A stretch of 19,665 nt of DNA from DUZB01 sp964407525 (GCA_964407525.1 CAYOWC010000062.1:1-19665); one strand, 5' to 3'; shown: positions 1 to 7,127, counted from the stretch's first letter. The notes: generated from the sequence alone by a model not told the origin. Numbers and translations: made by a program.

Positions 1-9
1 GAGGTTACG

Positions 10-348
10 ATGGAAAAGGAAACAACGCTCATCTACATTACGTTCGGAAGCACTGAAGAGGCCAGGACCATAGGAAGAGAACTCGTCAAAGGACGATTGG
101 CGGCATCTGTTAATATCTTCAGCGACGTACATTCCATTTACTGGTGGGAAGGCCGGGTTCAGGAGGAAACAGAAGCCGTTCTAATTGCTAAGACGCGAAA
201 GGATTTAGTTCCTGAGTTGATCGAAAAGGTTGAAACTATGCACAGTTATGAACTCCCGTGCATTTTGAGCCTTCCGATTGCCGATGGCCACAGGCCATTT
301 CTGGACTGGATAAAAAAGGAGACCAGGAAGGAAGACCAATATGCCTGA
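10..348 (+). CDS. cutA: CutA1 divalent-cation tolerance protein
   Basis: This 112-residue protein matches the small trimeric CutA1 family across its whole length. Visible family signatures are the N-terminal strand ending in TFGSTEEA, the AASVNIF segment, the SIYWWEGRV strand-turn-strand, the EAVLIAKT strand and the C-terminal HSYELPCI and FLDWI segments. CutA proteins form ferredoxin-like trimers and are linked to copper and other divalent-cation tolerance, although the biochemical role is still unsettled. The ATG follows GAGGT at the very window edge, which fits a ribosome-binding site. Its stop is followed by a short repeat and then the convergent DedA gene. The family call is firm; the physiological role is not. 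Confidence 0.93.
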   Translation: MEKETTLIYITFGSTEEARTIGRELVKGRLAASVNIFSDVHSIYWWEGRVQEETEAVLIAKTRKDLVPELIEKVETMHSYELPCILSLPIADGHRPFLDWIKKETRKEDQYA

Positions 349-367
349 TATCAGACAAATATTGTCT

Positions 368-392
368 CACGCAAAGGCGCTAAGACACAAAG
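368..392. repeat. GCAAAGGCGCTAAG-type short tandem repeat
   Basis: A degenerate tandem of 8-9 bp units (GCAAAGGCG, CTAAGACAC, AAAG) lies in the short space between the convergent cutA and DedA genes. It resembles the copies at 1926-1955, 2102-2128 and 6975-7001. No hairpin or gene is associated with it. Confidence 0.5.
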
Positions 393-407
393 TTTCAAGC
401 TGTGCGA

Positions 408-1025
408 TTATCTGTTTTTTCGTTTTTTTCTGATGGCAATTACAACTATGATGCCAACGATGATAGCCACGATTATGAGGGCGCCAATATTATACCGGAA
501 TACTAAGGAGGAAAATTTTTCTTTTGCAGTTTCCCAATTTGTTCCCAGAAAATAGCCTGCCAAAATCCACAGGAGGTTCCATGTACATGCACTGGCCATG
601 GCAAGAAGGGTTGTTGGAATGGGTTTCAGCCTGGAAATGCCTCCCGCCAGAGAAATTACAGATCGAATTCCCGGGAAAAACCGGTTGAGCAAAATGAGAT
701 AATAACCGTATTTTCGGAACCAGTCTTCAGCTTTTATGATATCCTTTGCTTTGAAAAATCGGTAATCTTTTTCGATGAAGAACTTTCTTCCGAGGGTGTT
801 CCCTATCCAGAAAAGCGTCATGAAACCGCATAGGCTTCCGATTGTCGTGGAGACGTAAACGCCGAAAAAGCTCAGCCTTTGAGTTCCTACCAGGAACGCG
901 CCAAAGGCCGTGATGGTGTCGCCGGGAATAGGGGGGAAAACGTTTTCCACATATGCGCTTATGCCCAGCAAAATATAGATAAGGAAATTCGGCAGTGAAC
1001 TGAGATATTCCAGAAATGCGTCCAA
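408..1025 (-). CDS. DedA family (VTT domain) membrane protein
   Basis: A 205-residue integral membrane protein of the DedA/SNARE-associated (VTT) family. Family hallmarks are the acidic, proline-rich N-terminal segment ENVFPPIPGD (residues ~27-36), the re-entrant-loop region, the RFFPGIRSVISLAGG motif (~115-130) with its conserved arginines, and hydrophobic helices at about 135-160 and 180-200 followed by a basic tail. DedA proteins are related to undecaprenyl-phosphate and phospholipid translocases of the inner membrane. The start is TTG; an AAAGGAG sequence lies about 11 nt upstream, a rather long spacing, and no ATG fits better. It is transcribed convergently to cutA and divergently from the TPR gene. 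Substrate cannot be inferred from sequence. Confidence 0.9.
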   Translation of the reverse strand: MDAFLEYLSSLPNFLIYILLGISAYVENVFPPIPGDTITAFGAFLVGTQRLSFFGVYVSTTIGSLCGFMTLFWIGNTLGRKFFIEKDYRFFKAKDIIKAEDWFRKYGYYLILLNRFFPGIRSVISLAGGISRLKPIPTTLLAMASACTWNLLWILAGYFLGTNWETAKEKFSSLVFRYNIGALIIVAIIVGIIVVIAIRKKRKNR

Positions 1026-1090
1026 GTGCTATAAAACTCCTTTGAAGACCCCGATATTCAAACAGGTCGTCCCTGACTTGATATGGACGG

Positions 1091-1119
1091 ATTATCGTTT
1101 TTCAGGGGGTAAAAAACAA
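1091..1119 (-). promoter_or_regulatory. possible sigma70-like promoter for the DedA gene
   Basis: Read on the minus strand there is TTGTTT, a 17-nt spacer and GATAAT (5 of 6 matches to the -10 consensus). The -35 is weak. A 6-bp inverted repeat (CCCTGA at 1071-1076 and TCAGGG at 1102-1107) brackets the -10 element and could be an operator. This is consensus matching only. Confidence 0.3.
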
Positions 1120-1147
1120 GCTTTCTTTTCAAGGTGATTCTTTTGAC

Positions 1148-1184
1148 TTGACTGAAATGGGGGCATCTGTTATCTGAGACAGAT
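1148..1184 (+). promoter_or_regulatory. possible promoter/operator upstream of the TPR gene
   Basis: Two overlapping TTGACT hexamers (1143-1148 and 1148-1153) are followed 17 nt later by TATCTG (1171-1176), a poor -10. An inverted repeat, ATCTGT (1165-1170) and ACAGAT (1179-1184), straddles that -10. Support is weak. Confidence 0.25.
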
Positions 1185-1203
1185 CAAACAGGGAGGGTTT
1201 TGC

Positions 1204-1884
1204 GTGTCCAAGAAAAAAATTTCAAGAAAAGAGTTGTTAAAAACCTCTGATGAATTTCTGACGCTTTCTTCAAGAGCTATAAGTTTCTTCAATGACCATG
1301 TCCGGGAGTTTAAATTCGTCGGGATAGGGCTTGGCGTGCTTGCCGCGATATATCTGGGTTTTTTCGGATATAGCACCCATGTAAACAAAAAAGGGCTGGA
1401 AGCCTATAATGAGGCATATGACATTGTAGCGGGAAGCGACAAGCCGGATATTCCGGATGAAGAAAAGGCCAAGGCTGAAAAACTCTTTCAGGAAGTCATT
1501 GATGAATACGGTTTTTCAAAAGCCGCTCTGTTAGCTTACCCACAGTTAGGTCACCTGAAATTCGCCCAGAAGCAGTATGAGGATGCCACCGTCTTTTATG
1601 AGGCATTTGCCGAAAAAGTGAAGGGAGACAGGGAGTACAGCGCCCTCACTGATCTGGCTCTCGCTGCAAGCTTTGAGGCAAGGGGAGAGTTCGGGAAATC
1701 TGTTGGCATTCTCAGCGACTTGGTGGAATCGCCTGACGCACCCTTTAGAGAAACTGCCATGTATAATCTGGCTCGCGTTTACAGGCTGAACAACCAGAAT
1801 GACAAGGCGAAAGAGACTTTAAAGAGCTTTGTGTCGGAATATAGCGACTCACCTTTTCTGCCCATGGCGAAAGCCCGCCTCTGA
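1204..1884 (+). CDS. membrane-anchored tetratricopeptide-repeat protein (YfgM-like)
   Basis: This 226-residue protein has a cytoplasmic N-terminus of about 38 residues, one transmembrane helix (about residues 38-57, VGIGLGVLAAIYLGFFGY) and an extracytoplasmic region of helical repeats (about 60-226). The repeats carry TPR-like patterns such as AEKLFQEVIDEYGFSKAA, YEDATVFYEAF and NDKAKETLKSF. The layout is that of YfgM/TPR_21 proteins, which act as scaffolds or chaperone-linked ancillaries of the secretion machinery; that role is known of the family, not shown here. The start is GTG, chosen because GGGAGG ends 8 nt upstream and the reading frame starts cleanly there. It is monocistronic by appearance. 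Confidence 0.8.
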   Translation: MSKKKISRKELLKTSDEFLTLSSRAISFFNDHVREFKFVGIGLGVLAAIYLGFFGYSTHVNKKGLEAYNEAYDIVAGSDKPDIPDEEKAKAEKLFQEVIDEYGFSKAALLAYPQLGHLKFAQKQYEDATVFYEAFAEKVKGDREYSALTDLALAASFEARGEFGKSVGILSDLVESPDAPFRETAMYNLARVYRLNNQNDKAKETLKSFVSEYSDSPFLPMAKARL

Positions 1885-1925
1885 AAGATCCGCTCGTGTG
1901 AAACTTCATCCGGTTATTGGTTTGT

Positions 1926-1955
1926 GAACCGCAAAGTCGCGAAGGCCGCAAAGCC
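1926..1955. repeat. CGCAAAGTCGCGAAG-type short tandem repeat
   Basis: Units CGCAAAGT, CGCGAAGGC and CGCAAAG follow each other just after the TPR gene. It belongs to the same loose family as 368-392, 2102-2128 and 6975-7001. Confidence 0.5.
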
Positions 1956-1986
1956 TTTTTCGAATCGGAACGGACGATTCGAAAAA
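1956..1986. repeat. perfect 12-bp palindrome, 7-nt loop
   Basis: TTTTTCGAATCG (1956-1967) is exactly complementary to CGATTCGAAAAA (1975-1986) with the loop GAACGGA. On either strand the RNA would have U on the 5' side and A on the 3' side, so it is not a standard intrinsic terminator, although the position 70 nt after the TPR stop suggests a 3'-end or protein-binding role. Confidence 0.6.
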
Positions 1987-2008
1987 ACAGCCATTATTGT
2001 TTCTGTGT

Positions 2009-2036
2009 GAAACTGGAAATTTGAAACTTGAAACTT
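2009..2036 (+). repeat. heptamer tandem array (GAAACTT x4)
   Basis: Four consecutive 7-mers read GAAACTG, GAAATTT, GAAACTT, GAAACTT. It is one of four heptamer-phased arrays in the window. Confidence 0.65.
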
Positions 2037-2101
2037 GTCGAAGATCCCGTCTTTATCGGGGAAGCTGGGTGTCTCAAACCTGACACCCTAAACCTGTTGT
2101 T

Positions 2102-2128
2102 CTTCGCGTCTTTGCGTCTCTGCGCGAG
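2102..2128. repeat. reversed GCAGAGACGCAAAG-type tandem repeat
   Basis: On the minus strand this reads as CGCAGAGACGCAAAGACGCG, the same family as 6975-7001 but in opposite orientation. It lies in the spacer before the acyl-CoA synthetase promoter. Confidence 0.5.
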
Positions 2129-2277
2129 ACCTTCTTTAAGAAATTTCTTTCTTGATCTGACGACCTTTTTTTCCCAAAAAAAAATCATCTGTTAGTGAAG
2201 AACCGATCCATACGAACGTCTTTGCTGAATACAGTTCTTATCCCATTTTTACATATTCTGGTTGCGTCGCTTTTTCC

Positions 2278-2307
2278 TTGACAGGGGGTTGTTTGCTTAA
2301 TTATAGT
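2278..2307 (+). promoter_or_regulatory. sigma70-like promoter of the acyl-CoA synthetase
   Basis: A perfect TTGACA (2278-2283) is followed 18 nt later by TATAGT (2302-2307, 5 of 6 matches). This predicts a start near 2314 and a leader of about 30 nt that carries the AAAGGAGG ribosome-binding site at 2333-2340. It is the best promoter match in the window. Confidence 0.65.
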
Positions 2308-2345
2308 TACTTTATAGCTGAAATGTAGCTCCAAAGGAGGGTGGC

Positions 2346-3917
2346 ATGATTATTACTGAGATTCTGGCCCGAAATGCAAGGATGTATGGAAATGAAACTG
2401 CCCTGATCGAAAGAGATCCGGCAAACGACAGGAGGGTGGAAATTACCTGGGGAGAATTTGACCTGATTTCTAACAGGATTGCCAATGCCTTGATCGACAA
2501 GGGGGTTCGAAAAGGGGACAAAGTCATTCATCTCATGATGAACTGCCTTGAATGGCTTCCTGCCTATTTCGGTATTTTGAGAACGGGCGCCTGGGCGGTC
2601 CCTCTGAATTTTCGGTTTATGGCAAGTGATATCCAGTACTGCGCAGAGATTGCAGAGGCCAAGGTTATGATTTTCGGGCCGGAGTTCGTGGATCGAATCA
2701 ACCAGATTAAAGATGATCTGACAACGATTAAGGTTTTTATCTTTGTGGGACCGGACGATCTGAAACCGGAATATGCCGAGTCATTTGAGGACTTCTTGCA
2801 GACAGGCGCATCTGAGGCTCCGGATGTCCCCATCTCACTCCTTGATGAGGCGGCCCTTTATTTTACGTCCGGTACCACCGGCACGCCTAAACCGATCCTG
2901 CTCACCCAAAGAAACCTGGAAGCTTCCTGTATCATTGAAAACCAGCACCACGGCCAGACCCATGAAGATACGTTTTTATGTATTCCTCCCCTGTATCACA
3001 CCGGCGCAAAGATGCACTGGTTCGGGAATTTTATTGTAGGGGCTAAAGGGGTCATTCTCAAAGGAATGAAGCCCCAGTGGATATTGGAAGCCGTTTCCGA
3101 AGAACAGGCCACCATCGTCTGGTTGCTGGTTCCCTGGGCACAAGATATCCTCATTGCCCTGGAAAACGGCGATGTGTCTCTGGATGACTACCGGCTGGAC
3201 CAGTGGCGACTTATGCATATCGGCGCCCAGCCCGTGCCGCCCAGTCTGATCAGAAATTGGAAAAAGGTTTTTCCAGCCCATGATTATGATACCAATTATG
3301 GATTGAGTGAAACGACAGGCCCTGGATGTGTTCATTTAGGCATTAAAAATATTCACAAGGTGGGCGCCATAGGGGTTCCGGGGTTTGACTGGGAATACAG
3401 GATTGTGGATTTCGATCAGAAAGATGTGGTTGAAGGGGAACCGGGTGAACTCATGGTAAAAGGCCCGTGTGTCATGTCCGAGTACTACAAGAATCCCGAA
3501 GCAACTGCCGCAACACTCATCGATGGATGGTTGCTTACAGGCGATATGGCGCGCGTGGATGAAGACGGATTCATATGGTTAGTTGATCGAAAAAAAGATG
3601 TGATTATCACGGGCGGCGAGAATATTTTTCCCGTGGAGATTGAAGATTTCCTGATGGAAAATCCTAAACTTCAAGATGTGGCGGTCATAGGGCTTCAGGA
3701 TGATCGATTGGGGGAGATTGTGGCAGCCATTATTAAGGTGAAGCCTGGGGCGACCATGAACGAAGAAGAGGCACTTGAATTCTGTGGAGGACTGCCGCGA
3801 TACAAGAGACCTCGGAAGATATTTTTCGACGATGTTCCTCGAAATCCAACCGGGAAAATTGAAAAGCCAAAGTTGAGGAAAAAATATGGTGGCATGGCAG
3901 AAAGTTTTAAAATCTGA
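2346..3917 (+). CDS. AMP-forming acyl-CoA synthetase / CoA ligase (ANL superfamily)
   Basis: This 523-residue protein is a full-length ANL-superfamily adenylate-forming ligase, which activates a carboxylic acid with ATP to an acyl-AMP and transfers it to CoA. Signatures in order are TSGTTGTPKP (~174-183, phosphate-binding loop), YGLSETTGPG (~318-327), GWLLTGDMARVDEDGF (~395-410, ribose-binding aspartate), DRKKDVIITGGENIFPVEIE (hinge and A8 motif) and PTGKIEK near residue 505, whose lysine is the catalytic A10 residue. The ATG has AAAGGAGG 5 nt upstream. It sits ahead of iorAB on the same strand but is separated by about 500 bp of inverted repeats, so co-transcription is uncertain. The context suggests an aryl-acetate or related acid; the sequence does not fix chain length or substrate. 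Confidence 0.9.
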   Translation: MIITEILARNARMYGNETALIERDPANDRRVEITWGEFDLISNRIANALIDKGVRKGDKVIHLMMNCLEWLPAYFGILRTGAWAVPLNFRFMASDIQYCAEIAEAKVMIFGPEFVDRINQIKDDLTTIKVFIFVGPDDLKPEYAESFEDFLQTGASEAPDVPISLLDEAALYFTSGTTGTPKPILLTQRNLEASCIIENQHHGQTHEDTFLCIPPLYHTGAKMHWFGNFIVGAKGVILKGMKPQWILEAVSEEQATIVWLLVPWAQDILIALENGDVSLDDYRLDQWRLMHIGAQPVPPSLIRNWKKVFPAHDYDTNYGLSETTGPGCVHLGIKNIHKVGAIGVPGFDWEYRIVDFDQKDVVEGEPGELMVKGPCVMSEYYKNPEATAATLIDGWLLTGDMARVDEDGFIWLVDRKKDVIITGGENIFPVEIEDFLMENPKLQDVAVIGLQDDRLGEIVAAIIKVKPGATMNEEEALEFCGGLPRYKRPRKIFFDDVPRNPTGKIEKPKLRKKYGGMAESFKI

Positions 3918-4072
3918 CCTAAAAGCTGCAATTAGCGGTTAGCCGTTACTTAGCCCCACGATATCGGTTATTTAAGGTTACATTAGGTTCAATACCCGTG
4001 AATGAATTCCATTCACCTTTGTTTGCCAGGCATATGCGCGTTACTCGACTTTGCTCTCTTATAGAACTTTTT

Positions 4073-4209
4073 CAGGTGTCAGGTGTCGGGTGTCAGGAAA
4101 AAACTTGTTGTCATTCGATTGATTCAACATGGAATCATAGATTTATGCTGTTTAAATCACATTTCCGGAATATTGGGTTTGGAGCCCTGACACCCGACAC
4201 CTGACACCT
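4073..4209. repeat. inner GGTGTCA-heptamer inverted repeat element
   Basis: Each 24-bp arm is itself made of heptamers (CAGGTGT, CAGGTGT, CGGGTGT), so this element is both a tandem array and an inverted repeat. It is 137 bp long and would form a very stable stem. Confidence 0.7.
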
Positions 4210-4274
4210 TGGCGGGGAAAGGATCTTGAAATTCTTCACCGGAAAGCGGCATGAATATCATTCATTCACGGGTA

Positions 4275-4317
4275 TTGACATTAGGTTGACATCAAAAAAT
4301 GAAAGTTCCAATATAGC
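4275..4317 (+). promoter_or_regulatory. possible iorA promoter region
   Basis: Two TTGACA hexamers (4275-4280, 4286-4291) overlap the right arm of the middle inverted repeat. Only weak -10 candidates follow (AATATA at 4310-4315 or TATAGC at 4312-4317, spacing 18-20 nt). If used, the promoter would lie within the repeat structure. Confidence 0.25.
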
Positions 4318-4355
4318 AAGAAAGCATTCAAATGTTTGAATCCTTCAAACTAACG

Positions 4356-4383
4356 GCTAATAGCTAAAAGCTAATAGCAGCTT
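4356..4383 (+). repeat. heptamer tandem array (GCTAATA)
   Basis: Four 7-mers read GCTAATA, GCTAAAA, GCTAATA, GCAGCTT. They form part of the right outer arm of the nested inverted repeat, just upstream of iorA. Confidence 0.6.
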
Positions 4384-4431
4384 TTAGATCTGATTTTAAT
4401 TTTAACCTGAATTTATTGGGAGGCAAAAAAA

Positions 4432-6282
4432 ATGCACAAGCTTCTTAAAGACAAGCCGGGAGAGCAGATGCTCCTGTTGGGTAATGAGGCCATTGCCCGT
4501 GGCGCCTTGGAGGCGGGGGTCTCCTTTGCCACATGTTATCCAGGTACACCCTCCTCCGAGATCCCGGAGAATTTCTTCAAGATCAGCCAGGAGACAGACC
4601 TCTATTTTGAGTATTCCACCAACGAGAAAGTGGCAATGGAAGTGGCTGCCGGTGCGGCTGTATCGGGTGTCAGGACTATTGTGACCATGAAGCATGTGGG
4701 GCTGAATGTGGCCGCGGATCCGTTGATGACCCTTGCCTACGTGGGGATCGTCGGGGGGATGGTGATCATCAACGCAGATGATCCGTCCCTGTTTTCCAGC
4801 CAGAATGAGCAGGATAACCGGTACTATGCACGCCTCTCGGGTTTGCCCATGTTGGAGCCTACCAATAGCCAGGAAATGAAAGATATGACCGCCATGGCTT
4901 TCGACCTTTCCGAAGAGTTGAAACTCCCGGTGATTATACGAACTACCACAAGGCTTGCCCACGTAAGGGGGGCCGTGGAGCTCGGAGAACTGAAACCTCG
5001 CAAAACCAAGGCGGTGTTTAAAAAGAACCCGTTTCATTTTGTAACCGTACCGGCTGTGTCCCGGAACCTCCATAAGCTGCTGTTGGGTAAATTTGACGAA
5101 GCCCAGAAAATAGCCGAAACGGGGCCTTCCAACGAGATTATCGGCACCGGAAAATATGGAATCGTGGCTAACGGTGCATGCTTTAATTATGTGAAAGACG
5201 CTGTGTTGGATCTGGGGATTGGAGACCAGGTCAGTATGCTGAAACTGGGTTTTTCGTGGCCCATGCCGGAGAAACTTTTCCTCGACTTCTTCCAGAAGGT
5301 GGACAAGGTCCTGGTCGTTGAAGAGCTTGAGCCGATCAATGAAAAAGAATTGAAGGCACTGGCCCAGGAAAACGGAGTAGAAATAGAGATTAAAGGGAAG
5401 GGAACAGGGGCCTTTTCGAGACTGTACGAATATGACCCGGGCATGGTCCGCAAGGCTATCGCCGAGTTCCTGGAAATGGCCTATGAGGCGCAGGAAACGG
5501 TAGACCTTTCCGGGATTCCTGATCTTCCCGCCAGGCCACCCAACCTGTGTGCAGGGTGCCCTCATCGCGCAACCTATTACGCGGTGAAGCAGGTCTATGG
5601 AACAGAAGCTATCTATCCCACGGATATTGGATGTTATACTCTGGGGGTCCTTCCGCCCATCTCGATGGCTGATTTTGTAATCTGCATGGGCTCTTCGGTG
5701 AGTTCCGGTTGCGGGTTTTCGGAGGCAACCGATCAGAAAGTGGTATCTTTCATTGGGGATTCCACATTCTTTCACTCCGGTATCACCGGCCTGGTGAATG
5801 CAGTGCACAATAACCATAAATTCACCCTTGTCATTCTGGACAACGGAACTACCGCCATGACTGGGCACCAGATCCATCCAGGGGTGGATACGAGCGTTAT
5901 GAACGTGCCTCGCACCAGAATATCGATCGAAGCCGTCGTCCGGGGAGTGGGGGTGCAAGATGTTCATGTTGTGAAACCGTTCAAGTTGAAGAAAACCATG
6001 GAAGCGGTGAAGGCAGCCATGGACTATGACGGAATTTCAGTTATTATCTCTCAGGAGCTGTGCCCGCTTTTTGCGAAGGCTACGGGGCAGTTTAAAAAGA
6101 GCAAAGTATTTACTGTCAATCAGAACAAATGCAAAAATCATCGGGATTGCCTTAATCTTTTGGCCTGCCCTGCCATGTATTTGGACGGCGATCAGGTGGA
6201 AATAGACAAGAACCTGTGCATCGGTTGTTCCATATGCGCACAGGTATGTCCTGAAAATGCAATTGTTCCGCTGAAAGAGTAA
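4432..6282 (+). CDS. iorA: indolepyruvate:ferredoxin oxidoreductase, alpha subunit
   Basis: IorA is the thiamine-diphosphate and iron-sulfur subunit of the two-subunit enzyme that converts aryl pyruvates (from tryptophan, phenylalanine and tyrosine) plus CoA to aryl-acetyl-CoA, CO2 and reduced ferredoxin. The 616 residues show the N-terminal pyrimidine-binding-type domain (LLLGNEAIARGALEAGV, CYPGTPSSEIPE), the LCAGCPHRATYYAV motif of the PP domain, a TPP/Mg site beginning GDSTFFHSG (~442) and followed by NN and NGTTAMTGHQ, and a C-terminal ferredoxin domain (~565-612) with CKNHRDCLNLLACP and CIGCSICAQVCPE, enough cysteines for two [4Fe-4S] clusters. Length is normal for the family. GGGAGG lies 8 nt before the ATG. 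iorB follows after 15 nt, so the two are an operon. Confidence 0.96.
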   Translation: MHKLLKDKPGEQMLLLGNEAIARGALEAGVSFATCYPGTPSSEIPENFFKISQETDLYFEYSTNEKVAMEVAAGAAVSGVRTIVTMKHVGLNVAADPLMTLAYVGIVGGMVIINADDPSLFSSQNEQDNRYYARLSGLPMLEPTNSQEMKDMTAMAFDLSEELKLPVIIRTTTRLAHVRGAVELGELKPRKTKAVFKKNPFHFVTVPAVSRNLHKLLLGKFDEAQKIAETGPSNEIIGTGKYGIVANGACFNYVKDAVLDLGIGDQVSMLKLGFSWPMPEKLFLDFFQKVDKVLVVEELEPINEKELKALAQENGVEIEIKGKGTGAFSRLYEYDPGMVRKAIAEFLEMAYEAQETVDLSGIPDLPARPPNLCAGCPHRATYYAVKQVYGTEAIYPTDIGCYTLGVLPPISMADFVICMGSSVSSGCGFSEATDQKVVSFIGDSTFFHSGITGLVNAVHNNHKFTLVILDNGTTAMTGHQIHPGVDTSVMNVPRTRISIEAVVRGVGVQDVHVVKPFKLKKTMEAVKAAMDYDGISVIISQELCPLFAKATGQFKKSKVFTVNQNKCKNHRDCLNLLACPAMYLDGDQVEIDKNLCIGCSICAQVCPENAIVPLKE

Positions 6283-6297
6283 GAAAGGGAGGCGTCT

Positions 6298-6885
6298 ATG
6301 GAAACGAAAAGATTGGTATTTATCGGCGTGGGTGGCCAGGGAAACCTTCTCGCTTCACGGCTGCTTGGAGAGGCCGCCCTTTCCATGAATATTCCCGCCG
6401 TTGTCAGTGAGATTCACGGCATGGCACAAAGAGGCGGCATTGTGGAATCGGCTGTGCTTTTAGGGGACGTCACAAGCCCCATTGTGTCCACTGCCGAGGC
6501 GGATGTCCTCATTGGGTTTGAGCCGTTGGAAACCCTGCGGGCATTGGGGAAATGCAACAAAAATACGATTGTTATCACCAATACCCACCCGCTGCCGCCG
6601 TTTACCGTCGCGGTGGGCCAGGGTGTTTATCCGCCCGTTGAAACGAGTCTGAAGCTGATGCGGGAGAAGGCCAAAAAGGTCATTGCGCTGGACGGCAATG
6701 CCATCGCAGAGGAAGTTGGAAACCCCCTGGCCCTGAATATGGTCATGCTGGGGGCCCTGATCGGATCGGGTACGATTCCCATCGGAGCGGATGAAATGAA
6801 AAAAGTCCTTTCTACTTCCACCAAGAAGGCTTTCCTTGAATCAAATCTGAAGGCATTTGATCTGGGAATGGAAAGAGCAAAGTAA
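6298..6885 (+). CDS. iorB: indolepyruvate:ferredoxin oxidoreductase, beta subunit
   Basis: IorB is the small catalytic-domain partner of IorA and belongs to the pyruvate ferredoxin oxidoreductase gamma family. The 195 residues show the diagnostic GVGGQGNLLASRLLGEAAL near the N-terminus, EIHGMAQRGG (the loop that contacts CoA and cofactor regions in the family), EADVLIGFEPLETLRAL, and NMVMLGALIGSG near the C-terminus. Length is typical. A strong GGGAGG precedes the ATG, and the gene begins 15 nt after the iorA stop. A classic terminator follows 18 nt after its stop, which closes the operon. Confidence 0.95.
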   Translation: METKRLVFIGVGGQGNLLASRLLGEAALSMNIPAVVSEIHGMAQRGGIVESAVLLGDVTSPIVSTAEADVLIGFEPLETLRALGKCNKNTIVITNTHPLPPFTVAVGQGVYPPVETSLKLMREKAKKVIALDGNAIAEEVGNPLALNMVMLGALIGSGTIPIGADEMKKVLSTSTKKAFLESNLKAFDLGMERAK

Positions 6886-6903
6886 AAGGGGAAAAGGTTT
6901 ATC

Positions 6904-6941
6904 GGGATCTTCGGGGGGAAACCCCGAGGATCCCTTTTTTT
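6904..6941 (+). terminator. intrinsic terminator of iorAB
   Basis: A 13-bp stem (6904-6916 with 6922-6934; one position would be G-U in RNA), a GGAAA loop and a run of seven T (6935-6941) directly follow the iorB stop. This is a textbook Rho-independent terminator on the plus strand. Confidence 0.92.
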
Positions 6942-6974
6942 ATGGCGAACCGCAGAATGACTAAGTGAGGTTTC

Positions 6975-7001
6975 CCGCAGAGACGCGGAGGCGCAGAGAA
7001 G
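6975..7001. repeat. CGCAGAGACGCGGAGGCGCAGAG-like tandem repeat
   Basis: Three roughly 9-bp units (CGCAGAGA, CGCGGAGG, CGCAGAGA) lie about 35 bp after the iorAB terminator. It is the clearest member of the family also seen at 368, 1926 and 2102. Confidence 0.6.
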
Positions 7002-7029
7002 AAAACAACCATAGGTCTTTTTTATCTGC

Positions 7030-7127
7030 TCCCCATGCTCTCGCGTGGGAACAAGGAACAGTATGGGTGTTCGCCTCTAACCATTTGATACAGAAACGTA
7101 CGCATTCCCACGCGGAGTGTGGGAAGG
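7030..7127. repeat. pair of inverted short palindromes (GCGTGGGAA type)
   Basis: Copy one has the stem CCCATGC/GCGTGGG (7032-7038, 7043-7049); copy two, in the opposite orientation, has TTCCCAC/GTGGGAA (7105-7111, 7119-7125). Both contain the core CGCGTGGGAA on one strand. A pair of opposed palindromes is the arrangement of REP/BIME-like elements. Confidence 0.55.

Larger units (their letters stand above)
1885..2277. other. repeat-rich intergenic spacer with no gene
   Basis: I see no convincing gene here. In order it holds a GCAAAG-type repeat (1926-1955), a perfect palindrome (1956-1986), a heptamer array (2009-2036), two small hairpins (CCCG/CGGG at 2046-2060; GGGTGTC/GACACCC at 2067-2088) and a reversed GCAGAGACGC-type repeat (2102-2128). 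The 64-codon minus-strand frame at 1994-2188 is made largely of these repeats and is not credible. Confidence 0.6.
3907..4399. repeat. three-layer nested inverted repeat (foldback)
   Basis: The 514-bp gap between the ligase and iorA contains no credible gene but three concentric inverted repeats of different sequence. The outer arms are ~3907-3949 and ~4351-4399: about 40 bp of matching sequence around TAAAAGCTGC and TTAGCCGTTA, with a 9-nt indel. The middle arms are 3990-4007 and 4260-4277, 18 bp perfect. The inner arms are 4074-4097 and 4186-4209, 24 bp perfect, enclosing an 88-nt centre. The order suggests one small palindromic element inserted into the loop of another, or one long foldback. 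No transposase is present. The 68-codon frame inside it is not coding. Confidence 0.8.

Noticed and set aside
341..433. 31-codon frame from the ATG overlapping the cutA stop (MPDIRQIL...)
   Set aside because: It runs into the short repeat and then the end of the DedA gene; too short, no ribosome-binding site of its own. It might be the stub of a lost gene, but there is no support.
2009..2036. CRISPR-like array
   Set aside because: Units are contiguous 7-mers without spacers; nothing in the window has the repeat-spacer alternation of a CRISPR array, and there is no cas gene.
1994..2188. 64-codon minus-strand frame
   Set aside because: Built mainly from the heptamer array and the GCAGAGACGC-type repeat; not credible as a protein.
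3998..4204. 68-codon frame inside the nested inverted repeat
   Set aside because: It spans both inner repeat arms, has no ribosome-binding site and no motif.
4402..5967. 521-codon open frame on the minus strand
   Set aside because: It lies wholly antisense to iorA, whose motifs are unambiguous. Its translation has the His/Pro/Gly-rich composition typical of a shadow frame and no recognisable motif.
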